Below are positions 18,036-28,346 of a stretch of 64,000 nt of DNA, piece after piece. The first letter of the stretch is position 1; each line of letters begins with the position of its first letter. Where the stretch lies: contig JADKKQ010000002.1 in NCBI GenBank assembly GCA_016720425.1, positions 95,594 to 159,593 of the forward strand. The letters run 5' to 3'. This DNA comes from Betaproteobacteria bacterium. GTDB lineage: Bacteria > Pseudomonadota > Gammaproteobacteria > Burkholderiales > Casimicrobiaceae. The notes below the pieces were generated by a model. The model ran no database searches. It was given only the letters and a program-made list of their open reading frames with translations, and was not told the DNA's origin. Position numbers and translations under genes: made by a program.

Positions 18036-19235
18036 ATGGCGACCCGCAGCTCAGCGAACGTGAAGACCGGGAATCGCGCGAGCCCGCCGGGCCGCCCCAA
18101 GGGCGAACCCCGAAGTGCCCGGCACCCAGACAAGGCGGTCAGCCTGCTCGTCGCCACGCGCAAGGGACTGTGGACCCTGCAGTCGGATTCTACGCGCCGC
18201 AGCTGGAAGCTCGCGGGTCCGCACTTCCTGGGGCACATCGTCCACCACGCGGTCCGCGACCCGCGCGACGGGCGCACGCTGCTGGTCGCCGCGCGCACCG
18301 GGCACCTCGGGCCGACGATCTTCCGTTCGTCGAACCAGGGCCGCAGCTGGCAGGAGGCGGCACGTCCGCCGGCGTTCGAGCCCGGCAGCGGGCGCAGCGT
18401 CGATCACACGTTCTGGCTCACCCCCGGGCACGCCGCGGAGCCCGGCGTCTGGTATGCGGGCACGTCGCCGCAGGGCCTGTTCCGCTCCGCCGACGGCGGC
18501 GCGACCTGGGACGGCGTCGCCGGATTCAACGGCCACCCGCAGCGCATGGCCTGGTGCGGCGGCGACCAGGACGGCACGCCCGACGGCGCCAAGCTGCACT
18601 CGGTGCTGGTCGATCCGCGCGACCCCCGCCACCTCTACCTCGCGATGTCCAGCGGCGGCGTGTTCGAGTCCACCGACGGCGGCGCCGACTGGCGACCGCT
18701 GAACCGCGGCGTCAGGGCGCTCTTCCTGCCCGACCCCGATCCGGAGTTCGGCCACGACCCGCATTGCCTGCGGCTCCATCCGCAGGCCCCGGATCGCCTC
18801 TATCAGCAGAACCACTGCGGCATCTATCGCCTCGACCGGCCGGCCGAGCGCTGGGTCGACATCGGCGCGGCGATGCCGAAGTCGGTCGGCGCGATCGGCT
18901 TTCCGCTGGTGCTGCATCCCACCGATCCCGACACGCTGTGGGTGTTCCCGATGGACGGCACCGACGTCTGGCCGCGGGTGCCGCCGCGGGGGCGGCCCGC
19001 GGTGTACCGCTCGGTCAACGGCGGCCGCAGCTGGCAGCGCCACGCCACCGGGCTGCCGGCGAGCCAGGCCTGGTGGACCGTCAAGCGGCAGGCGATGACC
19101 GCCGACCGGGCGAAGGTCGCCGGCGTCTATTTCGGCACCACCAGCGGCGAGGTCTGGGGCAGTCGCGACGAAGGGCGCACTTGGAAGTGCCTCGCCCGCC
19201 ACCTGCCGCACATCTACGCGCTCGAGGCCGGCTGA
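18036..19235 (+). CDS. BNR/Asp-box repeat beta-propeller protein (sialidase-like fold)
   Basis: A 399-residue protein with several Asp-box repeats (S-x-D-x-G-x-x-W): SSNQGRSWQE, SADGGATWDG, STDGGADWRP, SVNGGRSWQR and SRDEGRTWKC. These form a WD40/YVTN/BNR-type propeller. There is no signal peptide after ATG 18036, so it is probably cytoplasmic. No sialidase catalytic residues can be recognised, so a true glycosidase activity is not supported. It is followed 6 bp later by a MoaD/ThiS-like gene; the two are probably co-transcribed. Confidence 0.8.
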   Translation: MATRSSANVKTGNRASPPGRPKGEPRSARHPDKAVSLLVATRKGLWTLQSDSTRRSWKLAGPHFLGHIVHHAVRDPRDGRTLLVAARTGHLGPTIFRSSNQGRSWQEAARPPAFEPGSGRSVDHTFWLTPGHAAEPGVWYAGTSPQGLFRSADGGATWDGVAGFNGHPQRMAWCGGDQDGTPDGAKLHSVLVDPRDPRHLYLAMSSGGVFESTDGGADWRPLNRGVRALFLPDPDPEFGHDPHCLRLHPQAPDRLYQQNHCGIYRLDRPAERWVDIGAAMPKSVGAIGFPLVLHPTDPDTLWVFPMDGTDVWPRVPPRGRPAVYRSVNGGRSWQRHATGLPASQAWWTVKRQAMTADRAKVAGVYFGTTSGEVWGSRDEGRTWKCLARHLPHIYALEAG

Positions 19236-19241
19236 GAAAGT

Positions 19242-19547
19242 GTGAACGACCCGCCGATGAAGCCCGCACCGGCCGTCGTCGTCCGGATCCCCGGCCTGCT
19301 GCGCTCGTACACCGGCGGGGTGGACACGGTGCGGCTGGCAGGGCTGCCGTCGCGCGCGACGCTCGACGACGCGCTGCAGGAACTCGACCGCCGCTATCCG
19401 GGGCTGCGCTTCCGGATCGTCGACGAGCAGGCCGCGGTGCGGCCGCACATCAAGCTGTTCGTCGACGGCACGCTCACCCGCGACCTCGGCGCCGCGCTGC
19501 CGCCGGCCGCCGAGCTGATGCTGGTGGGCGCGCTGTCCGGCGGCTAG
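19242..19547 (+). CDS. MoaD/ThiS-family ubiquitin-like protein
   Basis: About 101 residues in a beta-grasp pattern (VVVRIPGLLRSYTGG, then RATLDDALQELDRRYPGLRF). It ends in Gly-Gly (ALSGG), the tail that is adenylated and thiocarboxylated in MoaD, ThiS and related sulfur carriers. The start is GTG 19242 or ATG 19257. It is not next to moaE, thiG or an E1-like gene, and its partner here is the BNR protein. The pathway it serves is unknown. Confidence 0.78.
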   Translation: MNDPPMKPAPAVVVRIPGLLRSYTGGVDTVRLAGLPSRATLDDALQELDRRYPGLRFRIVDEQAAVRPHIKLFVDGTLTRDLGAALPPAAELMLVGALSGG

Positions 19548-19629
19548 CGAGCCGCGGCCATGTCGCCGCGGCCGATCCGGTCTGGCCACCGGACCGCTGC
19601 CGCGAGGTCGTTGCGGCGCAGCATTTCCG

Positions 19630-19659
19630 TTGCGAACCAAGGGGTCGGACCGCTATAAT
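19630..19659 (+). promoter_or_regulatory. Candidate sigma-70 promoter of the atp operon
   Basis: TTGCGA (19630-19635), an 18-bp spacer and a perfect TATAAT (19654-19659) lie in the gap between the MoaD-like gene and atpI. Transcription would start near 19666, about 55 bp before the proposed atpI start. Confidence 0.65.
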
Positions 19660-19720
19660 TCATCAGTTTGCTTCTCCCGGATCTTCCCGGCGCGCTCCGG
19701 GTGCCGGAGTGCGCAGCCGA

Positions 19721-20089
19721 GTGACCTCCCCACTCAAGTCCCGATCCTTCCGAGCCATGCTGCTGTGGCAAGCGGTGGCCACCGCAGCGGTCGCGGTGCT
19801 CGCGGGTTTCTGGGCCGGCGGCGACGCCGCGTGGTCCGCGGTGCTGGGCGGGACGGTGAATCTCGCCGCCAACGCGATGTACGGCTTCGCGTACGGCCTG
19901 ATGCGACCGACCGGGCCGGGGGGGGCGGTGATCGCGGCGGTGCGGGCCGAGGCGAGCAAGATCCTGCTGGTGCTGTTGTTGCTGTTGGCGGTGGTGGTGC
20001 TGTTCCGGGAACTCGTGCTGGCGGCGTTTCTCGCCACGTTCATCCTGACGGCGCTCCTGTTCCGATTGGTACTGATCGTTCGCGACTGA
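19721..20089 (+). CDS. atpI: ATP synthase protein I
   Basis: Small membrane protein at the head of the atp operon, thought to help assemble the c-ring or carry Mg2+. About 122 residues from GTG 19721, or 110 from ATG 19757. Four hydrophobic segments are visible, including MLLWQAVATAAVAVLAGFWA and LLVLLLLLAVVVLFREL, and the GGTVNLAANAMYGF loop matches AtpI. The atpB ATG follows 13 bp after the stop. Confidence 0.85.
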   Translation: MTSPLKSRSFRAMLLWQAVATAAVAVLAGFWAGGDAAWSAVLGGTVNLAANAMYGFAYGLMRPTGPGGAVIAAVRAEASKILLVLLLLLAVVVLFRELVLAAFLATFILTALLFRLVLIVRD

Positions 20090-20102
20090 CACGAGACTCG
20101 AC

Positions 20103-20903
20103 ATGGCCGCCGGTCCCACGAATCCCACCGAATACATCCAGGGCCACCTGACCCACCTGGCCAAGCCGATCGGCGACGGCGGCGGCTTCTGGACGCTGCA
20201 CGTCGACAGCGTCGTGATGGCCGTGCTGATCGGCGTCGCCTCGTTCGGCTTCCTCTGGTGGGTCACGCGCCGGGTCACCACGGGCGTGCCGTCGAAGCGG
20301 CAGGCGTTCGTCGAGCTGGCGCTGGATTTCGTCAACGGCCAGGCCCGGGGGATCTACCACGGCCACTCCAAGCTCGTCGGACCGCTCGCGCTCACCGTGT
20401 TCGTGTTCGTGCTGATGATGAACGCGATGGACTTCCTGCCGGTCGACGTCACCGCCAAGTTCACCCACCTCTTCGCCGACCACTGGCGCGTCGTGCCCAC
20501 CGCCGACGTCAACACGACCTTCGCGCTGGCGCTGTCGGTGTTCTTCCTGATGATCGCGTTCGCCATCCGGGCCAAGGGCCTCGGCGGCTGGATCCACGAG
20601 CTCCTCACCTCGCCGTTCGGCAAGTTTCCGCTGCTGTGGCCGATCAACCTGGGGATGAACATCGTCGAGCTGGTGGCGAAGCCGCTGTCGCACTCGCTGC
20701 GGCTGTACGGCAACATCTACGCCGGCGAAGTGATCTTCCTGCTGCTCGGCATGTGGGCGGCGACCGGGGTCGCCGGCGCGCTGTTCGGCGGCGTGCTGCA
20801 CCTGGGCTGGGCGATCTTCCACCTGCTGATCGTGCCGCTGCAGGCCTTCATCTTCATGATGCTCACCGTCGTCTACATGTCGATGGCCGAGGAGCATCAC
20901 TGA
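20103..20903 (+). CDS. atpB: F1Fo ATP synthase subunit a
   Basis: Proton-channel subunit of Fo, 266 residues and five to six membrane helices. The essential arginine is in KPLSHSLRLYGNIYAGE, with the normal asparagine and glutamate nearby. The C-terminal helix IVPLQAFIFMMLTVVYMSMA is typical of proteobacterial AtpB. It is the second gene of the operon, with 13 bp before it and 58 bp after. Confidence 0.96.
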   Translation: MAAGPTNPTEYIQGHLTHLAKPIGDGGGFWTLHVDSVVMAVLIGVASFGFLWWVTRRVTTGVPSKRQAFVELALDFVNGQARGIYHGHSKLVGPLALTVFVFVLMMNAMDFLPVDVTAKFTHLFADHWRVVPTADVNTTFALALSVFFLMIAFAIRAKGLGGWIHELLTSPFGKFPLLWPINLGMNIVELVAKPLSHSLRLYGNIYAGEVIFLLLGMWAATGVAGALFGGVLHLGWAIFHLLIVPLQAFIFMMLTVVYMSMAEEHH

Positions 20904-20961
20904 CCGTCCCGCTTCAACCCGCTCTCAACGTCCAACACCCGTCACTGAAAGGAAAAGCAAC

Positions 20962-21234
20962 ATGGACAAGCTGCAACTGCTGGCAATGATCCAGGCCTAT
21001 ACCGGCATCGGCATCGGCCTCATCATCGGGCTGGGCGCGCTGGGCGCCTGTCTCGGCATCGGCCTCATGTGCTCGAAGTTCCTGGAAAGCGCCGCCCGCC
21101 AGCCCGAGCTCATGCCCCAGCTGCAGGGGAAGGTGTTCCTGCTGCTCGGCCTGATCGACGCGTCGTTCATCATCGGCGTCGGCCTCGCGATGCTGTTCGC
21201 GTTCGCCAACCCGCTGCTCGCCGTCATCCGCTGA
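20962..21234 (+). CDS. atpE: F1Fo ATP synthase subunit c
   Basis: Ring-forming proteolipid, 90 residues as two hydrophobic hairpin helices joined by the polar loop ARQPELM. The glycine-rich first helix is IGIGLIIGLGALGACLGIG. The ion-binding carboxylate is Asp in GLIDASFIIGVG. The residues around it do not form the glutamine/glutamate/serine sodium site, so proton coupling is expected. AAAGGAAAAG precedes the ATG. Confidence 0.96.
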   Translation: MDKLQLLAMIQAYTGIGIGLIIGLGALGACLGIGLMCSKFLESAARQPELMPQLQGKVFLLLGLIDASFIIGVGLAMLFAFANPLLAVIR

Positions 21235-21271
21235 AGGCTCCCGCGCACATCCAACTGCCAGGGGGGCAGCC

Positions 21272-21742
21272 ATGAACATCAATCTGACCCTGTTCGCGCA
21301 GGCGGCCGCCTTCGCGCTTTTCATCTGGTTCACCTACCGCTTCGTCTGGCCGCCGCTGATGGGTGCCATCGAGGCGCGGCAGAAGCACATCGCCGACGGC
21401 CTGGCCGCGAGCGAGGCCGGGCGCAACAGCCTGTCCAAGGCCGAGGTCAAGATCGGCCAGATGATGACCGAGGCCAAGCATCGCTCCGCCGAGATCATCG
21501 CGCAGGGCGAGAAGCTGAAGAGCGAGACGGTCGAGCAGGCGAAGGCCGAGGCCAAGGCCGAGGCCGACCGCATCCTCGTCGCCGCCAAGGCCGAGATCCA
21601 GCAGGAGATGGCGCGCGCCAAGGAGTCGCTGCGCGACCAACTGGGCGATCTGGTCGTCGCCGGCGCGTCGAAGATCCTGCAGCGCGAAGTCGACGCCAAG
21701 GCGCACGCCGACCTCATCGCCGCGATCAAGCAGCAGCTCTGA
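21272..21742 (+). CDS. atpF: F1Fo ATP synthase subunit b
   Basis: Peripheral-stalk subunit of 156 residues. One N-terminal membrane helix (LTLFAQAAAFALFIWFTYRF) is followed by a long charged helix rich in A, E and K (about residues 30-135) that dimerises as a coiled coil. FVWPPLMGAIEAR is the usual junction. It overlaps nothing and is followed 11 bp later by atpH. Confidence 0.95.
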   Translation: MNINLTLFAQAAAFALFIWFTYRFVWPPLMGAIEARQKHIADGLAASEAGRNSLSKAEVKIGQMMTEAKHRSAEIIAQGEKLKSETVEQAKAEAKAEADRILVAAKAEIQQEMARAKESLRDQLGDLVVAGASKILQREVDAKAHADLIAAIKQQL

Positions 21743-21753
21743 CCGGACGCGCC

Positions 21754-22290
21754 ATGGCGGAACTCCACACCATCGCCCGACCCTACGCGCAGGCGGCGTT
21801 CGCGCTGGCGCGGGAGGGCAATGCACTGCCGTCCTGGGGGGCGGCGCTGCAGCTCGCCGTGGCGGTCGTCACCGACGTCAAGGTGGCGGCGACGCTCGAC
21901 AACCCGCGGCTCACCGCGGACGACAAGGCCGCGCTGGTGCTGTCGATCTGCGGCGACAAACTCGGCGCCGAGCAGCGCAATTTCCTGCGCGTGCTGATCG
22001 ACGCCGATCGGGTGGCGCTGCTGCCGCAGATCCGGACGCAGTTCCTGGAACTGAAGGACGAGGCGGAGGGCGTGGCCAAGGCGCGGATCGAAAGCGCCTT
22101 TCCGATGACCGACGGCCAGCTGGCCGAGCTGGCCGGGGTGCTCGAGAAGCGGTTCGGACGCCGGATCGAGACGACGGTCGTCGTCGACCCGGCGCTGATC
22201 GGCGGCGCGCGCATCACCGTCGGCGACACCGTGGTCGACGGCACGGTACAGGCGCAGCTCCAGGCCATGGCGCGGGATTTGCGGGCCTAA
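21754..22290 (+). CDS. atpH: F1Fo ATP synthase subunit delta
   Basis: Connects the peripheral stalk to F1. The 178 residues start IARPYAQAAFALAREGNALPSW, the normal delta N-terminus, and end with GGARITVGDTVVDGTVQAQL and a short helix, the conserved C-terminal segment. It is the fifth gene of the operon. Confidence 0.94.
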   Translation: MAELHTIARPYAQAAFALAREGNALPSWGAALQLAVAVVTDVKVAATLDNPRLTADDKAALVLSICGDKLGAEQRNFLRVLIDADRVALLPQIRTQFLELKDEAEGVAKARIESAFPMTDGQLAELAGVLEKRFGRRIETTVVVDPALIGGARITVGDTVVDGTVQAQLQAMARDLRA

Positions 22291-22348
22291 TTCTGAAATC
22301 ACCGTGACGTCGCCGGACTTCCCCGGCGGCGCGACGCGAGGACCCATC

Positions 22349-23890
<1,542 letters not shown>

Positions 23891-23924
23891 TCCCATCCAC
23901 GGCGGCTGAAGGCAAGGACGAGAC

Positions 23925-24815
23925 ATGGCGGGGTCGAAAGAGATCCGCAACAAGATCAAGAGCGTGCAGAGCACGCGCAAGATCACCAAGGCGATGGAGA
24001 TGGTCGCGGCCTCGAAGATGAAGAAGGCCCAGGACCGGATGCGCGCGTCGCGCCCCTACGTGCTGCGCGCGCTGCAGATCGCGATGCACGTGGCGAAGGC
24101 GAACACCGAGTACCGGCACCCGCTGCTGGTCAGGCGCGAGGCGGTGAAGCGCGTCGGCGCGATCGTCATCACCACCGACAAGGGCCTCTGCGGCGGCCTC
24201 AACACCAACATACTGCGGCTCGTGCTCCAGCAGCACAAGGAGTGGCGTGGCAAGGGAATCGAGGTCGACTATGTCGCCGTGGGCAGCAAGGGCCTGGGCT
24301 TTCTCGGCCGCCTCAATGCCAACATCGTGTCGAGCGTCGTCCAGCTGGGCGACCGCCCGCATCTCGAGAAGCTCGTCGGTCCGGTCAAGGTGCTGCTCGA
24401 CAAGTTCGTCGAGGGCACCGTCGACGAGGTGCACGTCTTCTCGACGTTCTTCGTCACCACGATGAAGCAGGAGGCGCGGCAGCTGCGGATGGCGCCGATT
24501 CCCGAGACCTTCCTCACGCCGGGCGGCGAGGAGCGCACCGCGCAGGCGCAGGCCGGCACCTGGGACTACATCTACGAGCCCGACGCGAAGACGCTGCTCG
24601 ACGGCGTGCTGCGCCGCTACGTCGAGGCGCTGATCTTCCAGATGCTGAACGAGAACATGGCGTCCGAGCAGTCGGCGCGGATGGTGGCGATGCGGGCGGC
24701 CTCCGACAACGCGGTGACCATCATCGACGAGCTGCAGCTCATCTACAACAAGTCGCGCCAGGCGGCGATCACCAAGGAATTGGCGGAGATCGTCGGCGGC
24801 GCCGCGGCGGTCTAG
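23925..24815 (+). CDS. atpG: F1Fo ATP synthase subunit gamma
   Basis: Central rotary shaft, 296 residues. The N-terminal helix KEIRNKIKSVQSTRKITKAM and the C-terminal helix SEQSARMVAMRAASDNA with NKSRQAAITKELAEIVGGA form the shaft. ITTDKGLCGGLNTN is the family signature. A repeat-like hairpin lies in the 85-bp gap before atpD. Confidence 0.96.
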   Translation: MAGSKEIRNKIKSVQSTRKITKAMEMVAASKMKKAQDRMRASRPYVLRALQIAMHVAKANTEYRHPLLVRREAVKRVGAIVITTDKGLCGGLNTNILRLVLQQHKEWRGKGIEVDYVAVGSKGLGFLGRLNANIVSSVVQLGDRPHLEKLVGPVKVLLDKFVEGTVDEVHVFSTFFVTTMKQEARQLRMAPIPETFLTPGGEERTAQAQAGTWDYIYEPDAKTLLDGVLRRYVEALIFQMLNENMASEQSARMVAMRAASDNAVTIIDELQLIYNKSRQAAITKELAEIVGGAAAV

Positions 24816-24816
24816 C

Positions 24817-24868
24817 GGGGACAGACACCAGGGCGCCGCGCGGGAAGCGGAAAACGCGGTCCGTCCCC
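24817..24868. repeat. Imperfect inverted repeat between atpG and atpD
   Basis: GGGGACAGACACC (24817-24829) and GGTCCGTCCCC (24858-24868) form an imperfect hairpin in the atpG-atpD gap. The left arm resembles the repeat at 51516-51530 (AGGGGACAGACCACG). It may be a dispersed repeat or an mRNA hairpin inside the operon. Confidence 0.5.
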
Positions 24869-24900
24869 TTCTGTAATGACAAGAGCCTAAGGAAACGAAC

Positions 24901-26301
24901 ATGAGCCAGGGAACCATCGTCCAGTGCATCGGCGCGGTCGTCGACGTGGAGTTCGCACGGGCCGACATGCCCAAGATCTACGACGCCCTCAAGATGGACG
25001 AGATCGGGCTGACGCTGGAGGTGCAGCAGCAGCTGGGCGACGGCGTCGTCCGCACCATCGCGCTCGGCAGCTCCGACGGACTGCGCCGCGGCATGCAGGT
25101 CGTCAACACCGGCACCGGCATCCAGGTCCCGGTGGGCACCAGGACGCTGGGCCGGATCATGGACGTGCTGGGCCGCCCGATCGACGAGCGCGGGCCGGTC
25201 GACGCCGAGAAGACGATGGGCATCCATCGCACCGCGCCGACGTTCGAGGAGCTCTCGCCGTCGCAGGAACTGCTCGAGACCGGCATCAAGGTCATCGACC
25301 TGGTCTGCCCGTTCGCCAAGGGCGGCAAGGTCGGCCTGTTCGGCGGCGCCGGCGTGGGCAAGACCGTGAACATGATGGAGCTCATCAACAACATCGCGAC
25401 CGCGCACTCGGGCCTGTCGGTGTTCGCCGGCGTCGGCGAGCGCACCCGCGAGGGCAACGACTTCTACCACGAGATGATCGACGCCGGCGTCGTCAACAAG
25501 GACGACCTGTCGAAGTCGAAGGTGTCGATGGTCTACGGCCAGATGAACGAGCCGCCGGGCAACCGCCTGCGCGTCGCGCTGACCGGCCTCACCATCGCCG
25601 AGTCGTTCCGCGACGAGGGTCGCGACGTGCTGCTGTTCATCGACAACATCTACCGCTTCACGCTGGCCGGCACCGAGGTCTCGGCGCTGCTCGGCCGGAT
25701 GCCCTCCGCCGTGGGCTACCAGCCGACGCTGGCCGAGGAGATGGGCCGGCTGCAGGAGCGGATCACGTCGACGAAGACCGGCTCGATCACGTCGATCCAG
25801 GCCGTGTACGTGCCGGCGGACGACCTGACCGACCCGTCGCCGGCGACGACCTTCGGCCACCTCGACGCCACCGTCGTGCTGTCGCGGGACATCGCGTCGC
25901 TGGGCATCTACCCGTCGGTGGACCCGCTCGACTCGACGTCGCGGCAGGTCGATCCCCACGTCATCGGCGAGGAGCACTACAACTGCACCCGCCGCGTCCA
26001 GGCGACGCTGCAGCGCTACAAGGAACTGCGCGACATCATCGCGATTCTGGGCATGGACGAACTGTCGCCGGAAGACAAGCTGGTCGTCGTCCGGGCGCGC
26101 AAGGTCCAGCGCTTCCTGTCGCAGCCGTTCTTCGTCGCCGAGGTGTTCACCGGCTCGCCGGGCAAGTTCGTGTCGCTGAAGGACACGATCAAGGGCTTCA
26201 ACATGATCGTCAACGGCGAATGCGATCACCTGCCCGAACAGGCGTTCTACATGGTCGGCACCATCGAGGAAGCGTTCGAGAAGGCGAAGGCGCTGCAGTA
26301 G
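24901..26301 (+). CDS. atpD: F1Fo ATP synthase subunit beta
   Basis: Catalytic subunit, 466 residues. Walker A is GGAGVGKTVNMMELI (about residues 148-162), followed by the catalytic region VGERTREGNDFYHEM and the Walker B segment VLLFIDNIYRFTLAG. The C-terminal DELSPEDKLVVVRARK segment is normal. AAGGAAACGAAC precedes the ATG. Confidence 0.97.
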   Translation: MSQGTIVQCIGAVVDVEFARADMPKIYDALKMDEIGLTLEVQQQLGDGVVRTIALGSSDGLRRGMQVVNTGTGIQVPVGTRTLGRIMDVLGRPIDERGPVDAEKTMGIHRTAPTFEELSPSQELLETGIKVIDLVCPFAKGGKVGLFGGAGVGKTVNMMELINNIATAHSGLSVFAGVGERTREGNDFYHEMIDAGVVNKDDLSKSKVSMVYGQMNEPPGNRLRVALTGLTIAESFRDEGRDVLLFIDNIYRFTLAGTEVSALLGRMPSAVGYQPTLAEEMGRLQERITSTKTGSITSIQAVYVPADDLTDPSPATTFGHLDATVVLSRDIASLGIYPSVDPLDSTSRQVDPHVIGEEHYNCTRRVQATLQRYKELRDIIAILGMDELSPEDKLVVVRARKVQRFLSQPFFVAEVFTGSPGKFVSLKDTIKGFNMIVNGECDHLPEQAFYMVGTIEEAFEKAKALQ

Positions 26302-26364
26302 GCGTCGCAACGGTCGGGCGCGCCGGCGGCCAGCGCACGGGCGCCGCGCAGCAGCGGGGAGAGC

Positions 26365-26787
26365 ATGGCCAACACCATTCAAGTGGACGTCGTCAGCGCC
26401 GAGGAGTTGATCTTCTCGGGTCAGGCGGAGTTCGTCGTGCTGCCGGGTGTCGTCGGCGAGCTCGGCATCCTGCCCGGCCACACGCCGCTGCTGACGCAGA
26501 TCAAGCCCGGCGCGGTGCGGATGAAGCTGCCCGGCGTCGAGGCCGAGGAGTTCGTGTTCGTCCAGGGCGGCTTCCTCGAAGTCCAGCCGCAGCAGGTGAC
26601 GGTGCTCGCCGACACGGCGATCCGCGCCAAGGATCTCGACGAGGTCGCGGCGCTGGAAGCCAAGAAGGCGGCCGAGGAAGCGATGCAGAACAAGACCTCG
26701 GGCGAGGAGATCGCGCAGGCCGAGGCCGAGCTCGCCGGGGCGCTGGCCCAGCTCGAGGCGATCCGCAAGCTCAAGCACCGGGCGTGA
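26365..26787 (+). CDS. atpC: F1Fo ATP synthase subunit epsilon
   Basis: Small rotor subunit that can inhibit ATP hydrolysis. The 140 residues have the N-terminal beta sandwich with LPGVVGELGILPGHTPLL and GGFLEVQPQQVTVLADTA. A C-terminal helical hairpin rich in alanine and glutamate (about 88-136) follows. It closes the atp operon and is followed by a strong terminator. Confidence 0.95.
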   Translation: MANTIQVDVVSAEELIFSGQAEFVVLPGVVGELGILPGHTPLLTQIKPGAVRMKLPGVEAEEFVFVQGGFLEVQPQQVTVLADTAIRAKDLDEVAALEAKKAAEEAMQNKTSGEEIAQAEAELAGALAQLEAIRKLKHRA

Positions 26788-26812
26788 CCCGCAGCCGACC
26801 GGCGCGGTGAAC

Positions 26813-26847
26813 GAACAAAGGGGCGGCTGCGGCGGCCCCTTTTGTTC
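26813..26847 (+). terminator. Terminator of the atp operon
   Basis: A GC-rich hairpin with left arm GAACAAAGGGGC (26813-26824) and right arm GCCCCTTTTGTTC (26835-26847), one T bulged, lies 26 bp after the atpC stop. The T-rich right arm fits a rho-independent terminator. Confidence 0.8.
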
Positions 26848-26934
26848 CTGCCGCGCCGCGCTGTCGCTGCGGTATCATGCTGCATCGCAGCAATCGCGGC
26901 GCCCCGACAGGACGCCCGCCACCGGAATCGAAGC

Positions 26935-28326
26935 ATGAGCGACTTCACGAACCGAACCTACGATGAGATCGCGATCGGGCAGTCGGAAACCACGACCCGG
27001 ACGCTGACCGCGACCGACATCGAGGCGCTGGCGCTGGCGGCCGGCGACGTCGACGGCTACCACCTCGACGACAAGAATCCGGACGATCGGCCGTCGGCAC
27101 AGGCGGCGGCGGCGATCGCGATGATCGCCGGCCTCCTCAATCGTCGGCTTCCGGGGCCGGGAAGCTCGATAGTGGGCACCCACTTCAAGTATTCCGGGGT
27201 GTGCTACATCGGCGACACGCTGACCGCCACCGTCACCGCCAGGGTCAAGCACAAGCAGGGGCACCGGATCGAGTTCGAGGCCCTGTGCACCAATCAGCAC
27301 GGGGAGACGCTGGTCGACGGCGTCGCCACGATCGCCGCGCCGACCGAGCGCATTTCGTACAAGGACCTCGCCACGCCGCAGCTCATCCTGCGGCGCAACG
27401 ACGGGTTCGGCAAGCTGATGAAGCGCTGCGATCTGCTGCCGGCGGTGACCTGCGCGATCGTCCACCCCTGCGACGCGGCGTCGCTGGGCGGCGCGATCGA
27501 GGCCGCGCGCGCCAACCTGATCGTCCCGGTGCTGATCGGCCCGGAGGCCAAGATCCGCGCGGTGGCGCGGGCCGAGGGCATCGACATTTCTCCCTACCAG
27601 GTCGTCTCGGTCGAGCACAGCCACGCCGCCGCGATGAAGGCCGTCGAGATGACCCGTGCCGGGCACGTCGAGGCGCTGATGAAGGGCAGCCTGCACACCG
27701 ACGAGCTGATGGCCGCGGTGGTGCCGTCGGCGACGGGCCTGCGCACCGCGCGCCGGATCTCGCACGTGTTCGTGCTCGACGTGCCGACCTACCCGCGCCT
27801 GCTGATGGTGACCGACGCGGCGATCAACATCTACCCGGACCTCGAGGTCAAGGCCGACATCTGCCAGAACGCGATCGAGCTCGCGCACGTGCTCGGCATC
27901 GCCAAGCCCAAGGTGGCGGTGCTCTCCGCCGTCGAGACCATCAATCCCAAGATCCCGAGCACGCTCGACGCCGCCGCGCTGTGCAAGATGGCCGACCGCG
28001 GCCAGATCATCGGCGGCATCATCGACGGGCCGCTGGCCTTCGACAACGCGATTTCGGTCGAGGCCGCGCGGACCAAGAAGATCGTCTCCGCGGTGGCCGG
28101 CGTCGCCGACATCCTGCTGGTCCCCGATCTCGAGGCCGGCAACATGGTGGCCAAGCAACTGCAGTATCTCGCCGGTGCCGACGCCGCCGGCATCGTCCTG
28201 GGCACGCGGGCGCCGATCGTGCTCACTTCGCGCGCCGACGGGGTGCGCTCGCGCCTGGCGTCGACGGCGGTGCTGAAGCTCGTCGCGCACGACCGCCGCA
28301 ACCGCCTGCTGACACCGCCTGCCTGA
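26935..28326 (+). CDS. Bifunctional MaoC-like hydratase / phosphate acetyl(butyryl)transferase
   Basis: A 463-residue two-domain protein. Residues 1-140 form a MaoC-like hot-dog domain with DIEALALAAGDVDGYHLDD and GTHFKYSGVCYIGDTL. Residues 165-463 form a phosphotransacetylase/phosphotransbutyrylase domain with MKGSLHTDELM, GIIDGPLAFDNAIS and DILLVPDLEAGNMVAKQL. The second domain would interconvert acyl-CoA and acyl phosphate. ATG 26935 starts at the MaoC domain; upstream in-frame residues are unlikely to be translated. Acetate kinase follows 20 bp later, a complete acyl-CoA to carboxylate route. Confidence 0.9.
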   Translation: MSDFTNRTYDEIAIGQSETTTRTLTATDIEALALAAGDVDGYHLDDKNPDDRPSAQAAAAIAMIAGLLNRRLPGPGSSIVGTHFKYSGVCYIGDTLTATVTARVKHKQGHRIEFEALCTNQHGETLVDGVATIAAPTERISYKDLATPQLILRRNDGFGKLMKRCDLLPAVTCAIVHPCDAASLGGAIEAARANLIVPVLIGPEAKIRAVARAEGIDISPYQVVSVEHSHAAAMKAVEMTRAGHVEALMKGSLHTDELMAAVVPSATGLRTARRISHVFVLDVPTYPRLLMVTDAAINIYPDLEVKADICQNAIELAHVLGIAKPKVAVLSAVETINPKIPSTLDAAALCKMADRGQIIGGIIDGPLAFDNAISVEAARTKKIVSAVAGVADILLVPDLEAGNMVAKQLQYLAGADAAGIVLGTRAPIVLTSRADGVRSRLASTAVLKLVAHDRRNRLLTPPA

Positions 28327-28346
28327 GAGGCCGAGAGGACCCCGCC

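Noticed and set aside
18036..19235. Calling the BNR-repeat protein a sialidase.
   Set aside because: Only Asp-box repeats are visible; the catalytic arginine triad and signal peptide cannot be identified.
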